Below, in pieces: positions 34,731-48,900 of a stretch of DNA of 64,000 nt (positions are counted from its first letter, which is position 1; every line of letters begins with the position of its first letter). The translations under genes were made by a program, and so were the position numbers. A model generated the notes under the pieces. It was not told the DNA's origin. It worked only from the letters and a program-made list of their open reading frames with translations, and did no database searches. Where the stretch lies: NCBI RefSeq assembly GCF_964340395.1, contig NC_135560.1:18448598-18512597 (forward strand), read 5' to 3'. The DNA comes from Glandiceps talaboti. Taxonomy: Eukaryota; Hemichordata; Enteropneusta; Spengelidae.

Positions 34731-37700
34731 CCTGACTAAGTTGCTAGGCCCGGGGGGGGGGGGGGGGGACAGAACTTTGTCTTGGTGCAATCATGCATTT
34801 AAAATTTAGAAAGGTGCTAATTTACATAAATTTGCATGCAATTTACATGATATCATTTTAGCATACGCAATTAAATATCATATGTAAGGCCAGAAAACAT
34901 AAAAAATGCTGGGTAGGTAGGTCAATTTGATTTTTTGCTTGACAAGGATAAAACAAACCATATATAATGATAGCAAAATATTTCAGGTCGACTTTAGATA
35001 GAACTTATTCAGTCACCTTGATACTATCTCATGCAATTTGTCTACATAGCTACAGTTGGGAAATGTACACAATTTACGGTAGTTCCTCTCACCCTCTCTT
35101 CTTAAAAATGTTAAGCCCCGCCAAATGAAACTCAGGCATTATTTTAGCCACCCCTTCTGTCACCTACACTACAGTGGAGATATAAAATTATATGGTAAAA
35201 CGATGCATAAAAATATCAGTGATAGCCAACTACAATAATACTCCGAACGAGATTACTTTACACAGGATGTGGTTTTCACATGCATAAGGAGATGTCTCTA
35301 ATTAGCTCTAACCTATACAGGGAGGCACTTAGCCAGACACCTTCCATCTTGTTTTGAAAGAAAGACAATTATCACCTTGATTGCTACTGATTGGAAGGAG
35401 ACAACTCCAAAGGTGGAAAAAAATTGAAAATAAGACAGTGTAGGAGGCCATTTAGAGGCATAAAATATAAAACCATAGACATAATTTAAAGTCTTACAAT
35501 GCTTGAATATGGTAATAAATTACCAGAATTGAAACAATTATGCTATGCATTACATATTATCTGGAAGTTTATTTTATTGTGGCAAAGCTGAAAGATATTT
35601 TGCGGATGTGCACTTGGTAAATGACTTCTCCTGAACGGTTTAATTTGGTTCCAAAAAATCCCGAATAAAGAGCAAAACATTTCAAGACTTTCAGATGTTT
35701 GATGGCCCAATGACTGCTCAGCCCGCTCCAATGGTCGTAAACTTTTGTTCAATTCTTTTTAGTGCACATTGGATATGCAACAGCTGAATTTAATCTCAAT
35801 TCATGCTTGTATGCATCATCAGACCAAGTAAACAACTGTATAAGATATTATATAATTTGGAATATACTAAAATGTATATTGTTACATGTATAATTCAGAA
35901 ATTATAAAGTAATGTCCTTAATTTTGAAAAAAAAATGCGAAGCCCTCATGAGGATATAATGCCCATCATCAAAAAAAAATATGGGTAGGTTGAACAGCTT
36001 TTTCATTTTTTCTGGCCTAATGTCGTATCTTTCAAAGTAGTTGCCGAAAAGATGTCACATTCAAAGTATAAAAATCGATGGTGCTTTCTCAAATAAGTAA
36101 CACAACAAAATGATCATTTTCTTTACCCAACTCCCAAAACCTTTATAGCTTCGTTTATGTCGGAACCCAAGGTGAACTCAGTGAATTATCCTTGTCATTA
36201 TCATTATAATGGAAATTGACGTTTGGATTTTGATGTCGAACGTACAACTCTGTTTACAAATGCAGGGCCATTCTTTCCATAGCAAATTGTCGCTTCAAAA
36301 TGAATTGCGGAATAACGCTAGTGTCAGTGTGCAATGAGATAATTATATCAAACAACATTTTAACGTCGAACACAATTATTGAAAGTGGATCTTCAAAGAG
36401 TAAATCTTAAACTGCGTACCCAGTTTAATAGTTTTTCAGGGCCACCTAATATTCCAAAAATGAAGTCAGTATGAAATGTTCTAAATAAGGAACAAGATGT
36501 AAATGAGATCGAGCGCATCTTCGGAGTCACTGCATGCAGCATAGAAGGCGACCTCACGTTGAACGACTTTTTCCGTCTTTTTTTTTATGAGTTTCACTCG
36601 CTGACATTATAATTGCGATTTGCTATCTTCAAATGAAGGAGACTTTCAAGACTACTGTAACTCGCGGAAAATGCACAGTGCATGCGCACTTCTTTTGTAC
36701 TTTCCCGCAAAGAATTTTTAATTTGCTGCAAAAAGTTACAATGTTTAACGGGACACATTTTTATTCAAAGTTAAGACAGCGTACAATAGAGATAAAAGAT
36801 ACATATCAGCGAGGAGTCACTTTAGTGAACCATCAATTTAAATCGCGCATGCTAGGAATCATCACAGCTGCCCCCCTTGCCCCCCCCCCCGCAGGCTACG
36901 GTACTGTGTAAATGAGTTTGCCCTGCTTGCTGCATCTCACGAAGCCTCCTATGTTATCGATAGTTTCGCAGGATTGTATTGTAGTTACACCGTCCAACTC
37001 GACGTTGAACCACTTCTGAAGTCCTAGAGGTACTGTCTGACCACCTTTTTGAACTATTATCTACTCCAAAGTTGTTTTGAGTGCATTTCAGGTTTTTTTC
37101 TTCACCATACCCTTGGCAAAAGGCTACCATGAACTTCACACCTTTACCTACCAAGGACCCAGCAGAATGCATTCCATGTTGTACAACAGACTCTCACTTA
37201 TTAGCATACGAAAGATTGTCATCAACAACCCAATCTTGAGAAGACTGGATTCCAACACCTGGCATGCACTAAAATCACTCGATTTATGTAAAACACCATC
37301 TACCAAGCGGGGGACAACTGCAGGTACGAATCGTCATATTCCTCCTGTATTCACAACATTTAGATCAGAGACCAATCAACACCTGAGAACGATATGCCAT
37401 CAGAATGTCACCAGTATACCGTTACTTCAAAAGTCAGCATCTACTTTTACACAAAACCAACCCACACCTGATTCACTACAAGATGCACTATCTGCAAGTG
37501 GTATGTTTTTTAAAACTATTGTGTTTGTTAGATCTATGGGTCGATATAATGACTAACTCATAATATCGGATATCCTGTGCACTGTACTGAATGACCTGTG
37601 GGTAAACATATTTCTGTAGCAATACACATAGTATGGTGCAATGAGATTTATGTTTTGGTCCGCACCCAAAAATCAGCGCCACTGTGAACTAGGATTTCAC

Positions 37701-39269
37701 TTACCACTGTACTGCTGATAGATGAAATGGGCCTCTAATTGACATGTGCAATGTATAGTTATTTCAGTGGATTCATTGTTGACTGACCGAAAAAAATAAT
37801 AACCAAATCACAGTTAGTGCACAATACCATCAATGATTAGTCAAGAGGCAATTCGGCCAATCAGAATGTTTGTACTTTCTGTGTTGGGTGTATTGTACAA
37901 GGAACAAATATTGACGAAAAATAGGTAGTGCTAACCAACCGATATGAGAAAAATAATGGAAGAAGTTCAAAATGGAAGGTGAATGACACTGTCCTGAACT
38001 CAAATTCATTACTTAGAAATATGAAAGCACTGACGGAAAAGTACATTATTATAATCATATAGTTCCATTAGTATCAATACTATTGCCTTGTAATAGCCAC
38101 CCATTGTCGTGATTTTTGTACTTAACTGTCCCTGACTTCTTCACCTTTCCGTTATCGCAGACGTACTTTCTTTTCAGATAAACGTTACCCTGTTGTGGAT
38201 CAAGCACACCCCCCCCCCCCCCTTTCAAATTTAAAATTTAGTTCTTTGTGTTAATTATAGTACATACTGGATGAAATGAACACCACTTGTTACTTCTTTT
38301 CCATACGTCCACTAGGAATTATAGCCCCATCCATAAATAACGCTAACGCCAGAGTAAACGTAGTTACAATCTTGACATTTTTATTTGGTAAATATATTCG
38401 TATGGCGACAACTATTTGTCACCCCTTCTATATACCAAAACATACATAATAGCTGTTGATATCTAAGTACGAAAATACTAGAATTCGAATTTGTAAACAA
38501 CCAGCGATTGATATGATTTAGCGACTGAAATTTATTACCATATTTATCATCGTTTAGAAAAATTACAAATTGGTATTTTTATCATTTGTAATACATTAGA
38601 ATTGTATTATGCTTTCTAATCCCGGGTTTCCAATCTTCACACAGATCTCAAATTGATAGCCGTGCTTCTGTTGTGCGGATATAATCACCATGTGATAAAG
38701 ATACTATAAATGCTGGAAATCTCCAAAATGTACACCGTTTGATGACTGAAGCCATCAGAAACACCACACTATGGTGAGTACAATAAAACAATGTTCTGTT
38801 ATAGCTTATACGTAACGGTTTTAGTTTGTGTCTTTTTTTTTTTTAAAACCCGAAGCCTCGATTATCGCTGTAGTATTCTATTTCCATTTGTACTGCGTAC
38901 CCATATACCCATATATGAATCCACATTGTAGAAACAAAGCTATAACTTCCCCTGATGCACTGTCGACGACGTGTGATGAAAGTGCTTGACTGTATTAACA
39001 ACGTATGCATTGAAAACAAGATGAATACAGACACTTCGGCGAGGCTGCTATTTATAGATGAAATAATAGATTACTGTTTATACATATGCATTGATATTCA
39101 TTGAGTGGTAGTGTCGGATAACAACAGTGAACAATTCAGACTCTTAACAATGAGGAAAATGTGTGATAATTATCAAAACTGTAAAGTGTCATATCACGTT
39201 CATATATACAAATATTTCCCAAAATATCATTTATATATATAAGGTAAATCATCAACTCATCAAGGTGTA
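34731..39269. other. gene-poor stretch
   Basis: No complete gene is seen. There are G/C runs at about 34750-34769, 36883-36892 and 38208-38222. Inverted copies of a GGCCAGAAAA-containing motif lie at 34886 and 36013. A possible LINE ORF fragment lies at 37077-37556. The rest is AT-rich without recognisable features. Confidence 0.5.
37077..37556 (+). pseudogene. possible LINE ORF fragment (upstream of endonuclease)
   Basis: The frame reads 'MHSMLYNRLSLISIRKIVI', then 'LRRLDSNTWHALKSLDLC' and 'PSTKRGTTAGTNRHI'. The pattern (short N-terminal helix, 'LxxLxLC', then 'RGxxAGxxR') resembles the leader that precedes the apurinic endonuclease in invertebrate CR1-like LINEs. The frame closes before any endonuclease motif. 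An alternative is an unrecognised host exon. No splice context was convincing. Confidence 0.25.
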
Positions 39270-39275
39270 TTTATT
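39270..39275 (-). promoter_or_regulatory. polyadenylation hexamer for the GPCR gene
   Basis: TTTATT on the plus strand reads AATAAA on the minus strand, about 250 bp after the GPCR stop codon. No other good candidate is nearer. Confidence 0.4.
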
Positions 39276-39525
39276 GAAAGGAAATGTACAATTTCGTTCA
39301 TTATATATACCGTAATATGCATATAAATGTCCAAAGTGTATAAGAAACAAATAAACAAACATATCCACACAAAAAACGAACTTTCCCGGATAAGTGTAAA
39401 TGTCATAAACGTCCAAATGTTCAATGTACGCACCACAATTCGAGTCTAACTAGCTAATGTCTGCACCATAGATTGCAAGTCAAATATAATTATCAAACAT
39501 ATGTCCAAAAGATGACACGAAGCTC

Positions 39526-40554
39526 TTAGCTGTTCGCGACCGAACGGTGTTCTGGGTGCTGTGTGTGGATAGTGCTTGGAGAAGACGCATTTTGTGAGTT
39601 GCCTCCGGTATCGATGCATTTACAACCACAGCAACGTAGAACAAGACGCATCTGTCGCTTCAATCCCTGTCGAAATACAGTGTTCATTCCACAATAGATC
39701 CATGGATTGCACGCAGAATTTAAAAACAACAAACAGGTGGTAACCGTGTCGATTTCAGGCGGAATGTAAATATCGGAAACCGACAGCGAGATGAGTTGAA
39801 TTATCGTAAAAGGTGTCCATGTCGCCAAGTAAACTCCAATGATGAGAAAAATGGTGGACGTCGCTTTCCGCTCTTTAACCGCAAATCCGATGTTGTGGCC
39901 GGGTAGGCCGATGACAAGTGCGTGAACGCTTCTTGCGTGTCTCCTCGCAGTTTTGAAAATATGAAAATAAATATAGAAAACCCAGGAGACGGGTAAAGCG
40001 AAATACAAAACAGTAACAATTATTGTAAATGCTAAATTGTCGTCGTAGTCAAGCCCACACGTTAGACGATCGTGAAAATATGCATACCGACCGATGCCGA
40101 ACAAGGGGCCGCTAGCTCCCAGAGCTCCGTAAATCCAAATAAAAGTGATAGCAACAACAGACTTTTTAAATGTTAGTACACTTACATATCTTAGTGGATG
40201 AACGATGACTACGAAGCGTTCATAACTTACTGCAGTGAGGGAGAGAGCCGAAACAGAACAGAGTAAGAGGTTACAAAACCCAGTAAATTGGCACCAATAA
40301 TATCCAAACTCCCATTGCTCTGTTATAGCAGTATGTATTATACACGGTAGAATTAAAACTCCCACCAGTAAATCCGTGACGGCGAGGTTCGCCATGAATA
40401 TTCGAGTCACTTCTCGGAGTTCTTTAGTTCGGCAGATTACCAACAGAGCTGTAAGGTTACCAACCATTGTGAATAAAATCGTCAGAATATATATAACTGT
40501 CACTACAACCACTGTAGAGTGTTTTCCGTACTCGTCAGTCTCATTTCCCGCCAT
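39526..40554 (-). CDS. orphan class A (rhodopsin-like) GPCR, single exon
   Basis: Intact 342-residue receptor with seven hydrophobic helices. The start ATG at 40554 has A at -3 and G at +4. Visible class A landmarks are N33 (1.50), D61 (2.50, in NLAVTDLL), the C88 disulfide cysteine (3.25) with a partner in 'RLTCGLDYDD', ERF at 112-114 in place of DRY, P-x7-Y in helix 5 (LPVSWVFYIY), the helix 6 motif TWTPF in place of CWxP, and NPWIY in helix 7. A cysteine cluster (RCCGCKC) after helix 8 is a likely palmitoylation site. N4 is in a glycosylation sequon. Position 3.32 is N95, not Asp, which argues against an amine ligand. The extracellular 'WxFGxxWCxF' entry to helix 3 resembles GPR161/GPR21-type and amine-like orphans. 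Ligand and coupling are unknown. It lies alone between gene-poor stretches. Confidence 0.93.
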   Translation of the reverse strand: MAGNETDEYGKHSTVVVVTVIYILTILFTMVGNLTALLVICRTKELREVTRIFMANLAVTDLLVGVLILPCIIHTAITEQWEFGYYWCQFTGFCNLLLCSVSALSLTAVSYERFVVIVHPLRYVSVLTFKKSVVAITFIWIYGALGASGPLFGIGRYAYFHDRLTCGLDYDDNLAFTIIVTVLYFALPVSWVFYIYFHIFKTARRHARSVHALVIGLPGHNIGFAVKERKATSTIFLIIGVYLATWTPFTIIQLISLSVSDIYIPPEIDTVTTCLLFLNSACNPWIYCGMNTVFRQGLKRQMRLVLRCCGCKCIDTGGNSQNASSPSTIHTQHPEHRSVANS

Positions 40555-40561
40555 TTTTCAT
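40541..40561 (-). promoter_or_regulatory. 7-codon uORF overlapping the GPCR start
   Basis: An upstream ATG at 40561-40559 opens a frame MKNGGK-stop that overlaps the receptor's own ATG in another frame and ends at 40541. If it lies in the mRNA leader it would be expected to lower translation of the receptor. The transcript start is not known. Confidence 0.4.
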
Positions 40562-41317
40562 GTCTAGTGATGTTTAGTTACTTTAAACTGAGATACCAGG
40601 AAAACGCCCATTTCATAAATAACCAGTATTTTAAAAACAGAAAAAGCTTCGGGCATGATGAGCTCGCGGGCAGATGAAATCAAAGACAATGCGGTACTCC
40701 ACAGTATTAATCTATAATGTAGTGACTACCTTTTCCATATTTTTTGGCTCCGAATACACAGCAAGTGGTTTTCATACGTCGTCACGCAAAATAACTTGGA
40801 TCAATGTTTACCTGCAAGACGGCAATTTGTCATCGTGAGGTTCAGTTATCGAATATTTATCAGCTCCGAAACAGTCGACAGTCGTGTCGTGTACTTTCCT
40901 CTTATCACACCTAAACGCATTGAACAAGTGGTGTGATCAAATACGATGGCAGCTGATGGGCTCCTGAGACTCATTACCCGTTGCTAGGAAACCAAAGAAG
41001 CTATTGTGATGCAAATAATACCTCAATTCAATCTCCATCCTTTCAGCCGCATCTTAAAGGCAAATATGATCAACGTCTTGAAAAAAACAACCTTATCGTC
41101 ATTTTGAACCCTGTTTAACGTCTTGACTAGAAAGGCAACATCAAGAAGCTGAAGTCATCATTTCGGGCATTTTTAAGAACCCATGACCCCGAAGATGGAA
41201 TTTGAAAAATCTAAACACATAGATCACGCTTCTTCTTTTTTAAATCACAACTCTCACTTTCTCCTTGTAAAGGTAAAACTCGGTTTTCGCCATTGCAGTC
41301 CCCTAAATTTCATATAC

Positions 41318-41543
41318 ATGCATACATACATACATACATACATACATACATACATACATACATACATAGATACATACATAGATACATACATACATACATA
41401 CATACATGCGTACGTACGTACACACACACATACATACATACACGCATACATACATACACACATACACACACACATACATACATACATACATACATACATA
41501 CATACATACATACATACATACATACATACATACATACATACAT
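41318..41543. repeat. (CATA)n microsatellite, compound
   Basis: CATA units with GATA, CGTA and CACA interruptions near 41366-41470. The Tyr/Ile/His/Thr and Met/Tyr/Val/Cys ORFs on both strands are artefacts. Confidence 0.98.
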
Positions 41544-44500
41544 CTAAGTGATTACTAAGAAAATGAAAGAAAACATGGAAACGTAAGAGGGTATAAAAGT
41601 AGTGGTTTGAGTAAATGGTTTAATAACTCTCTGACATGTCATTAAATAAAGATTTACGAGTTATATTATATGTGTGTATGTATGTATTCAGTAAAACGTA
41701 TTTTTTAAAATTTAAATATAAATTTATCCTTTTCTGATTTAAAGAAGAAATGTTGTGGGGTTTTTTGTAGTTTTTATTAGATGCAAATGAAATGATTTTT
41801 TATCTTGTATTGTTAAGAAGTCACCATGGTGTCCTCTAGATCTTGATTTCCGTTGCATTTGATGTACTGCATTCAAATTCGCACCTGCCCTGATATACAT
41901 TCCCTTCCTCTAAGGAAACTTGACGCCTAACGCGGAAAAAAAGAAAATTTGGGATTTATATTGGAAATACTGTATGTAGTTTGAATAGCTAGGATATTAC
42001 TAAGCAATTCAGATGTTACAGTATCCCACACATCCTGCCTCATGTTAGTGCATACAAGACACTAGGAAATCAGAAATTCAACTTAAAAAATAAAATCTCT
42101 TGAGCACTATGATCCAAATATTTTGTTCAAGGAAACATGTTTTCATTAATTTTTTACACTTTTGCACCAGATTGACTAATATTAAAGAAGACGATAAATA
42201 TATATTTTTTTTCAATCTTTACTTGTATGTATATACTTGATAGTTCGTTGAAGTGACCACATGAACACAGATGTGTATTCATGTTGGATTTTTATTTGGT
42301 GAAATAACTTAACCATGTTTTCTCACCTGAACCCCCCCCCCATAAATGTGGAACATCATATATCAAGTCCATGTTTATAACTCAATAAATTTCAAACCGT
42401 TAAACGTAACAATACGCATTTCTTTAGCTTTTTACAATCGCTGAAAAATTTGTTAAAATGTTTTCAAAATTGATCATGATCCATTTTAGAATCCAATATG
42501 GCCGCAGAATAATGTGTAACTGTATGGGAGAATAAAAGACCGTCGATTTCCTTGAAAAACAAGACGGTCAACCCCCAAAAGGGCCTGGAACAAGTTTTCA
42601 TTTAGAACAGTTTGGAGAGATTTTAGGAACTTACATTTTCAGGGAAATTGGTCCCGATGCACATATTATATATATCAGTGAAAGAAGCAGACGTGATGTC
42701 CCATGTGATTGTGAATCTTAGCTACTGATCTCGCACTTTCGTGGTCAACAACCGTGTTGCTTTAAATATCAAAATATGGTTGTTATTATTACCAAATACA
42801 TCAGTTTGAAGGAATTCTACCTCACATTAGAGTAATACCTCTCTATCCAATCCAAAACATACACAATCGTTAAATGTATTAACCCCGATGACTTTTCTTC
42901 TGTATTTTCATCTTGGCGACTGATCGACTGTGTAAATGTTAGGAAGTGGTACGGCTTAGTGTGCGTGACTAGTCATTGATCACGGACAGCAAGAAAACCA
43001 ATGTCATATAGGGATTCCCCGAAAGGGTCATATCGGTGTCATAGTTTGATTATACAAGCTTACAATCTACCATTCGAATCGTGACAGTATACTTTCATCG
43101 ATAACAACAACCGTTCGTTGAATTACACGTTGAAGTTAATATCGTCTGTCCCTCTTTGAGATATCACGTGATTTCCTCCTTACATTAATGGGCCTTCGTT
43201 TTACAAGTTGTGATCACCGTGTAATACAACAAATACAAGTGACATTATTAAAAAAAAAGCACAAAGTACATTTTCAAACTTGACGAATTCATCTTATTAA
43301 TCAATCAATTTTATGGCTGTCATACAAAGCTTACATAGGGAAACACTGATTGGGGAGGTTTTCCTTTTAGGAGTTAGCGCAGCTATTCATGCACGTAACA
43401 AGCAAGAAAATCATTCATATTGCAGGCATTAATTCTGAGACGCGATTGGTTTAATATAATCACCTTAACCCTCTTGTTAGCTGGATATCAAAATATTATG
43501 CAAAGGATGTTCGTAAGCTTACCATTTTATTTCTCATCTTACAAATCGCTATGGTACAGAATAGCTAGGATTATCGTCGTGGGGTACAATTGTGAACCCT
43601 TAAAGTCTACAAATTTTGAAAAAAATAAGTTCTCGACAAAAGCCAAATCCAGGGATAAGAAATTATATAGATGAGAAATGGAAATTGTGATATCAATGGT
43701 TATTTTAATATTTTAAAAGTAAAGGAGTTGCGATCCTGTTTGCTCATTTCTGACACCGTAATTAACTGTTAAGTATGCTACCAAGAGTCTCAAGATGTTT
43801 TCAATTCCATACTTGGTAACATGATATAGAATACATATATAGTGAAATGAAACAATTTGTCTAAATGTATTATTTTTCGTTGAATATTTCCATTAATTTA
43901 TACATTAGGAGAACCGAGTGGGCGTTAAATTGATTTAAAATGCCACTTTTGTAGCTCTCAGCATTTTCTAGAAACATTTTGTATTCTTTTGATGCGAATT
44001 TCAGACAGACTTGTTTTTAGCATCTTTCTACTTAGTTCTAACTGCCTGCCTGTCTGCCTGCCTATTTATCCATCGTTCTATTCATTTACTTTTTGATTGT
44101 CTCTCTACCTATTAAATTCAAATAGTATGATATAACAAAATATATCTTATGTACTATTGACGTTTTCCATGGATTTTCTATAATTGCTTAGATATCCAAT
44201 ATCCTAATCCTACAGGATTGACGTTGTTGGTATGCTGTTACTAAGCATATATTTAGCTCAAAGAAATCTTGATGTATCTAATCTAAAGATTCCCAATAAT
44301 TAGCTAATCAAGAGGCATCACGAGAACGGTTGTTAATCAGAGCTTTGTTCAATATTGTCATAATGATCGATATACTCTCCATCATTTGGACCACTTTGAA
44401 TCGCATGGCAACCACAGTCCACATCTCCGTGTTATATACGTGAAGAGAACCCTATATGAGCAAACTAATGCGCCTTTTTCGACATTAGTTCATTTATCTG

Positions 44501-45042
44501 TATCTCGTACATATATGATATAAACCGTAGACGATTTTTATCGCAAACTTTCGATAGTCTCACTCAATGTACACACGGGCAGTAGTCTTGTGACGTCATA
44601 CACAGCAATGTATTCTACTTTAAAATGGCGGGTAATAGAGAAGGACATTCATCATATCGGAAGATATCCGTCAGCGTCAGAGCAGTGTAATTCGCCGTTA
44701 TAATCACATGTGATTATAGTCGTGTTTGAAAAGTTCGTCTAGATAATCGACATTTTCTGATTAGGTTCAGACGTGCCCAACAAAGCCAGTATTACATGAA
44801 TCTATGGAGGCTTATCCAAAAGTGTCTCATCAGTACTAGTGGAAATAATCTACAATCGAAAAAAAACAAACACTTTTAAACCTCGCTGAAAGAGAATCAT
44901 ATATTCATTAAATATTCCATACCAGTGTTTAAGTTGCAGCTCCTTTTTGTTTGATTTCTAGCCACTACAGTGTTTGAAGTGTTTGGTTATAATATGATAG
45001 ATCTTTTACTTCCCGTAAGGGAAGTGCTGGGTCGGTCGGTCG

Positions 45043-45043
<1 letters not shown>

Positions 45044-45122
<79 letters not shown>

Positions 45123-45243
45123 GTGTGCGCGCGCCTGCCTGCCTACCTGTCTGTGTATGTATGTATGTATGTATGTATGTATGTATGTATGTATGTATGT
45201 ATGTATGTATGTATGTATGTATGTATGTATGTATGTATGTATG
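45044..45243. repeat. (GT)n-(GTAT)n compound microsatellite
   Basis: It begins with GGTC units (about 45029-45043) and continues as GT repeats to about 45127. A GCGCGCGCCTGCCTGCC junction follows, then about 22 GTAT units to 45243. Confidence 0.98.
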
Positions 45244-45959
45244 TGTCATTATCTCAAAATACCTAGTTCAAATATAATGAAATTTGGCATTCATATACTT
45301 GCGGTATTGGTACGGCTTGCATACTACATGAATAATTTGCATAAGTAATTGCATTTACTATTTAGGTTATATACCACCAATGACTAAAAGTCGTCATTTT
45401 GTTGCCGAAATATAATTGGAGCCATTATATTCACATCTCGTTGACGATTTGGACACGCTAACAAGTGTAGCGTATGGAAGAAAATGGCAAATTGACGATG
45501 ATATTATAATGAAATTATTCAATAGGGTGTATTCACACGTCATAATGCATAAACCGTGCAGTGTCGATTTGTAATAACAGACGTCGTGTACAAGAACATA
45601 TTAATAAGCAAGCGGTGTGCAAACCTCACAAAGTCAAGTATGTCAAATACAGACAGTTGAAAATTGTTTGAAATGTCAGAGATATATTTTGATACGGAGG
45701 AGGTCAAAGGTCATCCGTATGCAAATAGTGCTTTCGAACAATTTTAAACAGCTGTTATCTACCAAGTGTTTAACCACCCAAGTTTTTATATTGCAGTATT
45801 AGTTTTTATCTTTCCTGTACCATGTATTGAAACTGTTTAACTTGTTCCTAAGTGGATTTCGTTAATTTATTCGCATCGTGGTTTAGTGTCCGTCAATCGC
45901 CGGCCATTTTGGCCTTTGTCTTGCATCGCATCGTGTGACGTAATACAGAGTTTTTATAT

Positions 45960-48900
45960 CTCAAGTTTCCAAGAACCAAGACAAGCTAATGAATGTGAAA
46001 ATTGTGAATGTTGGCACCACAAGGAGTGTATTAACTTGGGTGACGACGTCTTCGAAGATCTACAAAATCATGAGTCATATGTATGGCTATGTGATACCTG
46101 TGTGGTATGCCTAATTTTGCATAATCCATCTTTAGCAATTCAAGTTCTCTCGATTTATCCAATTCTTTTGAATCACTAACTGTATCTACACATTCATGTT
46201 TGGATGTCAATAATATGGAAGATATAAACCCCAGAAGCATACAGTATCCGCCATCTACACCAAAAACAAATCGTGCTCAGAATAACAAGAGTAAAGCAAA
46301 GCAGAAACTCAAGGCAAAACCTATCAAGTTTATGAACGTTAACTGTCAGAGTGTAAGAGCAAAGTTACATAAGTTCCAAGTTCTCTTAGAGATTGTAACT
46401 GGCACTGAATCCTGGCTGAATAGCTCAATCTCAACTGGAGAAATTTTCCCAACAAACTATCAGGTTTTCAGAAAAGACAGAGGAAATGGTGACACTCATG
46501 GAGGGGTATTCATTGCAGTGAAAGATAATCTGATGGCCAGTGAGGTAACAGATCTGACAACTGACTGTGAGTGTATTTGGGCCAGTATTAACGTCAAAGG
46601 AGTAACACTATTATACGTGGGTGCCTTCTACCGTCCTCCTTCAACAGGTAATTAAAAATCTTGACATTGCCTTGAGAAACATCCCGGCTAATGCATCTGT
46701 TTGGTTGTCTGGTGACTTCAGTCTACCTAATATTGACTGGGAAGCTCTCCGTTTCAATGCAGGTGGGTCTTATGCTGGACCTAGTAAAACAATGATTGAC
46801 ATCGCGCTTGATCACAACTTATACCAACAAGTGAAGGAGACTACCAGATCGAATAACATTTTGGACTTGTGTTTCACAAATTGCCCACCACACGTCATCA
46901 GTACGGACGTCATTCCAGGAATTAGTGACCATGAAGTGGTCACCGCTACTATATCTCTCAAACCGATACTAGTACGGCCAATCAAGCATAAGTTCTATCT
47001 CTATAAGAAAGCCAACTACACAGAAATACAAACTATGCTACAACACTTTGATAGCAAGCTCTCATCTCAATACACGGAGGCAACAGACGTCGATATCATA
47101 GTCTCAGAATTTAACCAGCTAATACAGAATGCCATGAACCAGCATATCCCCTCACAAATGTCATCCTCTAGGTGGAAACTACCATGGATTAACAGATCCA
47201 TAAGAAGAGACGTCTGCATAAAGAAGCGTCTATACAAGAAAGCAAGGAAACATGCAACCCTGTCAACCTGGGACGCTTTCAAAAAACATCGCAGAAACAC
47301 AGACCGTAAGACCAGGAAAGCCAAACAGGAATATGTACATGACGTCATTGGTGGAAGTCTTCAAACTAACAACACAAAACCCTTCTGGAACTTTATTAAA
47401 TCAAGCAGACAGGAAGTGTTTGGAGTGTCAACTCTAACTGCCTCTAGTGGTACTACTGTCAGCTCTGCCAGGGATAAAGCCAATGTACTGAATGATCGAT
47501 TTGTTTCTGTCTTTACTGATGAAGATCTTCTTAGCTTTCCAACTTTGCCTATCTCTACAGTACCAACTATACCAACTATACACATCAATTCAGCTGGGGT
47601 AGAAAAACCACTGAAAGACATCAATCCAAGCAAAGCTTCTGGATCAGACGCAATACCTGCCAGAATCCTGAAGGAATACGCACCATCTATTGCTCCAATC
47701 TTATCCAAGATCTTTCAGAAGTCTCTCAACTCTGGGCATTTACCTCAAGCTTGGCTTAATGCCAATGTCACACCACTCTATAAGAAATGCGACAGAACCA
47801 AACCATGAAATTACAGACCAGTCTCACTCACTTCAATACCATGCAAACTGTTAGAACACATTCTACATCATCACATCATAGACCATTTTGACAAGTATAA
47901 CTTATTAGTAGACGTACAACATGGTTTCCGCAAGGGCAGCTCATGTGACACCCAACTTGCAGCTTTAGTTCATGAACTTGGTAAGATTCTGGACAACAAA
48001 AGCCAAGCAGATCTTATTATCATGGAATTTAGTAAGGCATTCGACTCTGTACCCCATCAACGACTCCTGATGAAGTTTGGCATTAGAGGTAACACCTTGA
48101 AATGGATCAGTTCCTTCCTTACTAATCGGCATCAACAAGTAATCCAAGAGTAACATCTGGGGTACCACAAGGCACCGTTCTTGGCCCACTTCTTTTCCTT
48201 GCATACATCAACGACTTGCCTTCCACCATATCTTAGACTTTTCGCTGATGATTGCATTCTATACAAAGAAATATCTATACAGACACACTTCAAAATGACC
48301 TCAACACTCTTGTCCAATGGGAAAAAACCTGGTAAATGTTTTTCAATGCATCCAAATGTTTTAGTATGTTCATTACCCATAAATGGAACCTAACAAGACA
48401 AAATACCATATGGATAACACAGTCTTACAGGAAGTAACCCATCACCCGTACTTAGGAGTAGAACTTAGTAGTGATCTGAAATGGTCTACTCATATCAATA
48501 ACATCACCACTAAGGCTAATAAAATGCTCATCTCCTGAAGAGAAATATCTATCATTGCGATACACATATCAAAGCCATATAGCCTACAAATCGTTGGTCA
48601 GACCTCGACTGGAATATTGCTCTGCTGTTTGGGACCCTCATCATAAGTCAGATAGTATAATACAATTGAAAGAATACAACATCGTGCTGCTGGTTTTGCT
48701 GTTGGAGACTACAGGAGGGAATCAACTATCACTGCTATATTGAACAAACTCAAATGGGAATCACTTCAAGATCGACGCACTAATTCACGCTTAATCACAA
48801 TATATAAAGAGACTCGTGGAGTCACACCAAACAACATTAACGAATACCTTCAGTCATCAAATACTTCATGTTCAATACATACCAGGCAATCAGGCATTCA

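Larger units (their letters stand above)
40562..45959. other. gene-poor stretch with long microsatellites
   Basis: No gene is recognised. It holds (CATA)n at 41318-41543, a C run near 42331-42340, a 25-bp block shared with a MITE at 49628-49652 (here 42481-42505), and GT/GTAT arrays at 45044-45243. Near 44591-44598 there is a perfect CRE (TGACGTCA), followed by a 22-codon ATG ORF at 44634-44690 of unknown meaning. Confidence 0.5.
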
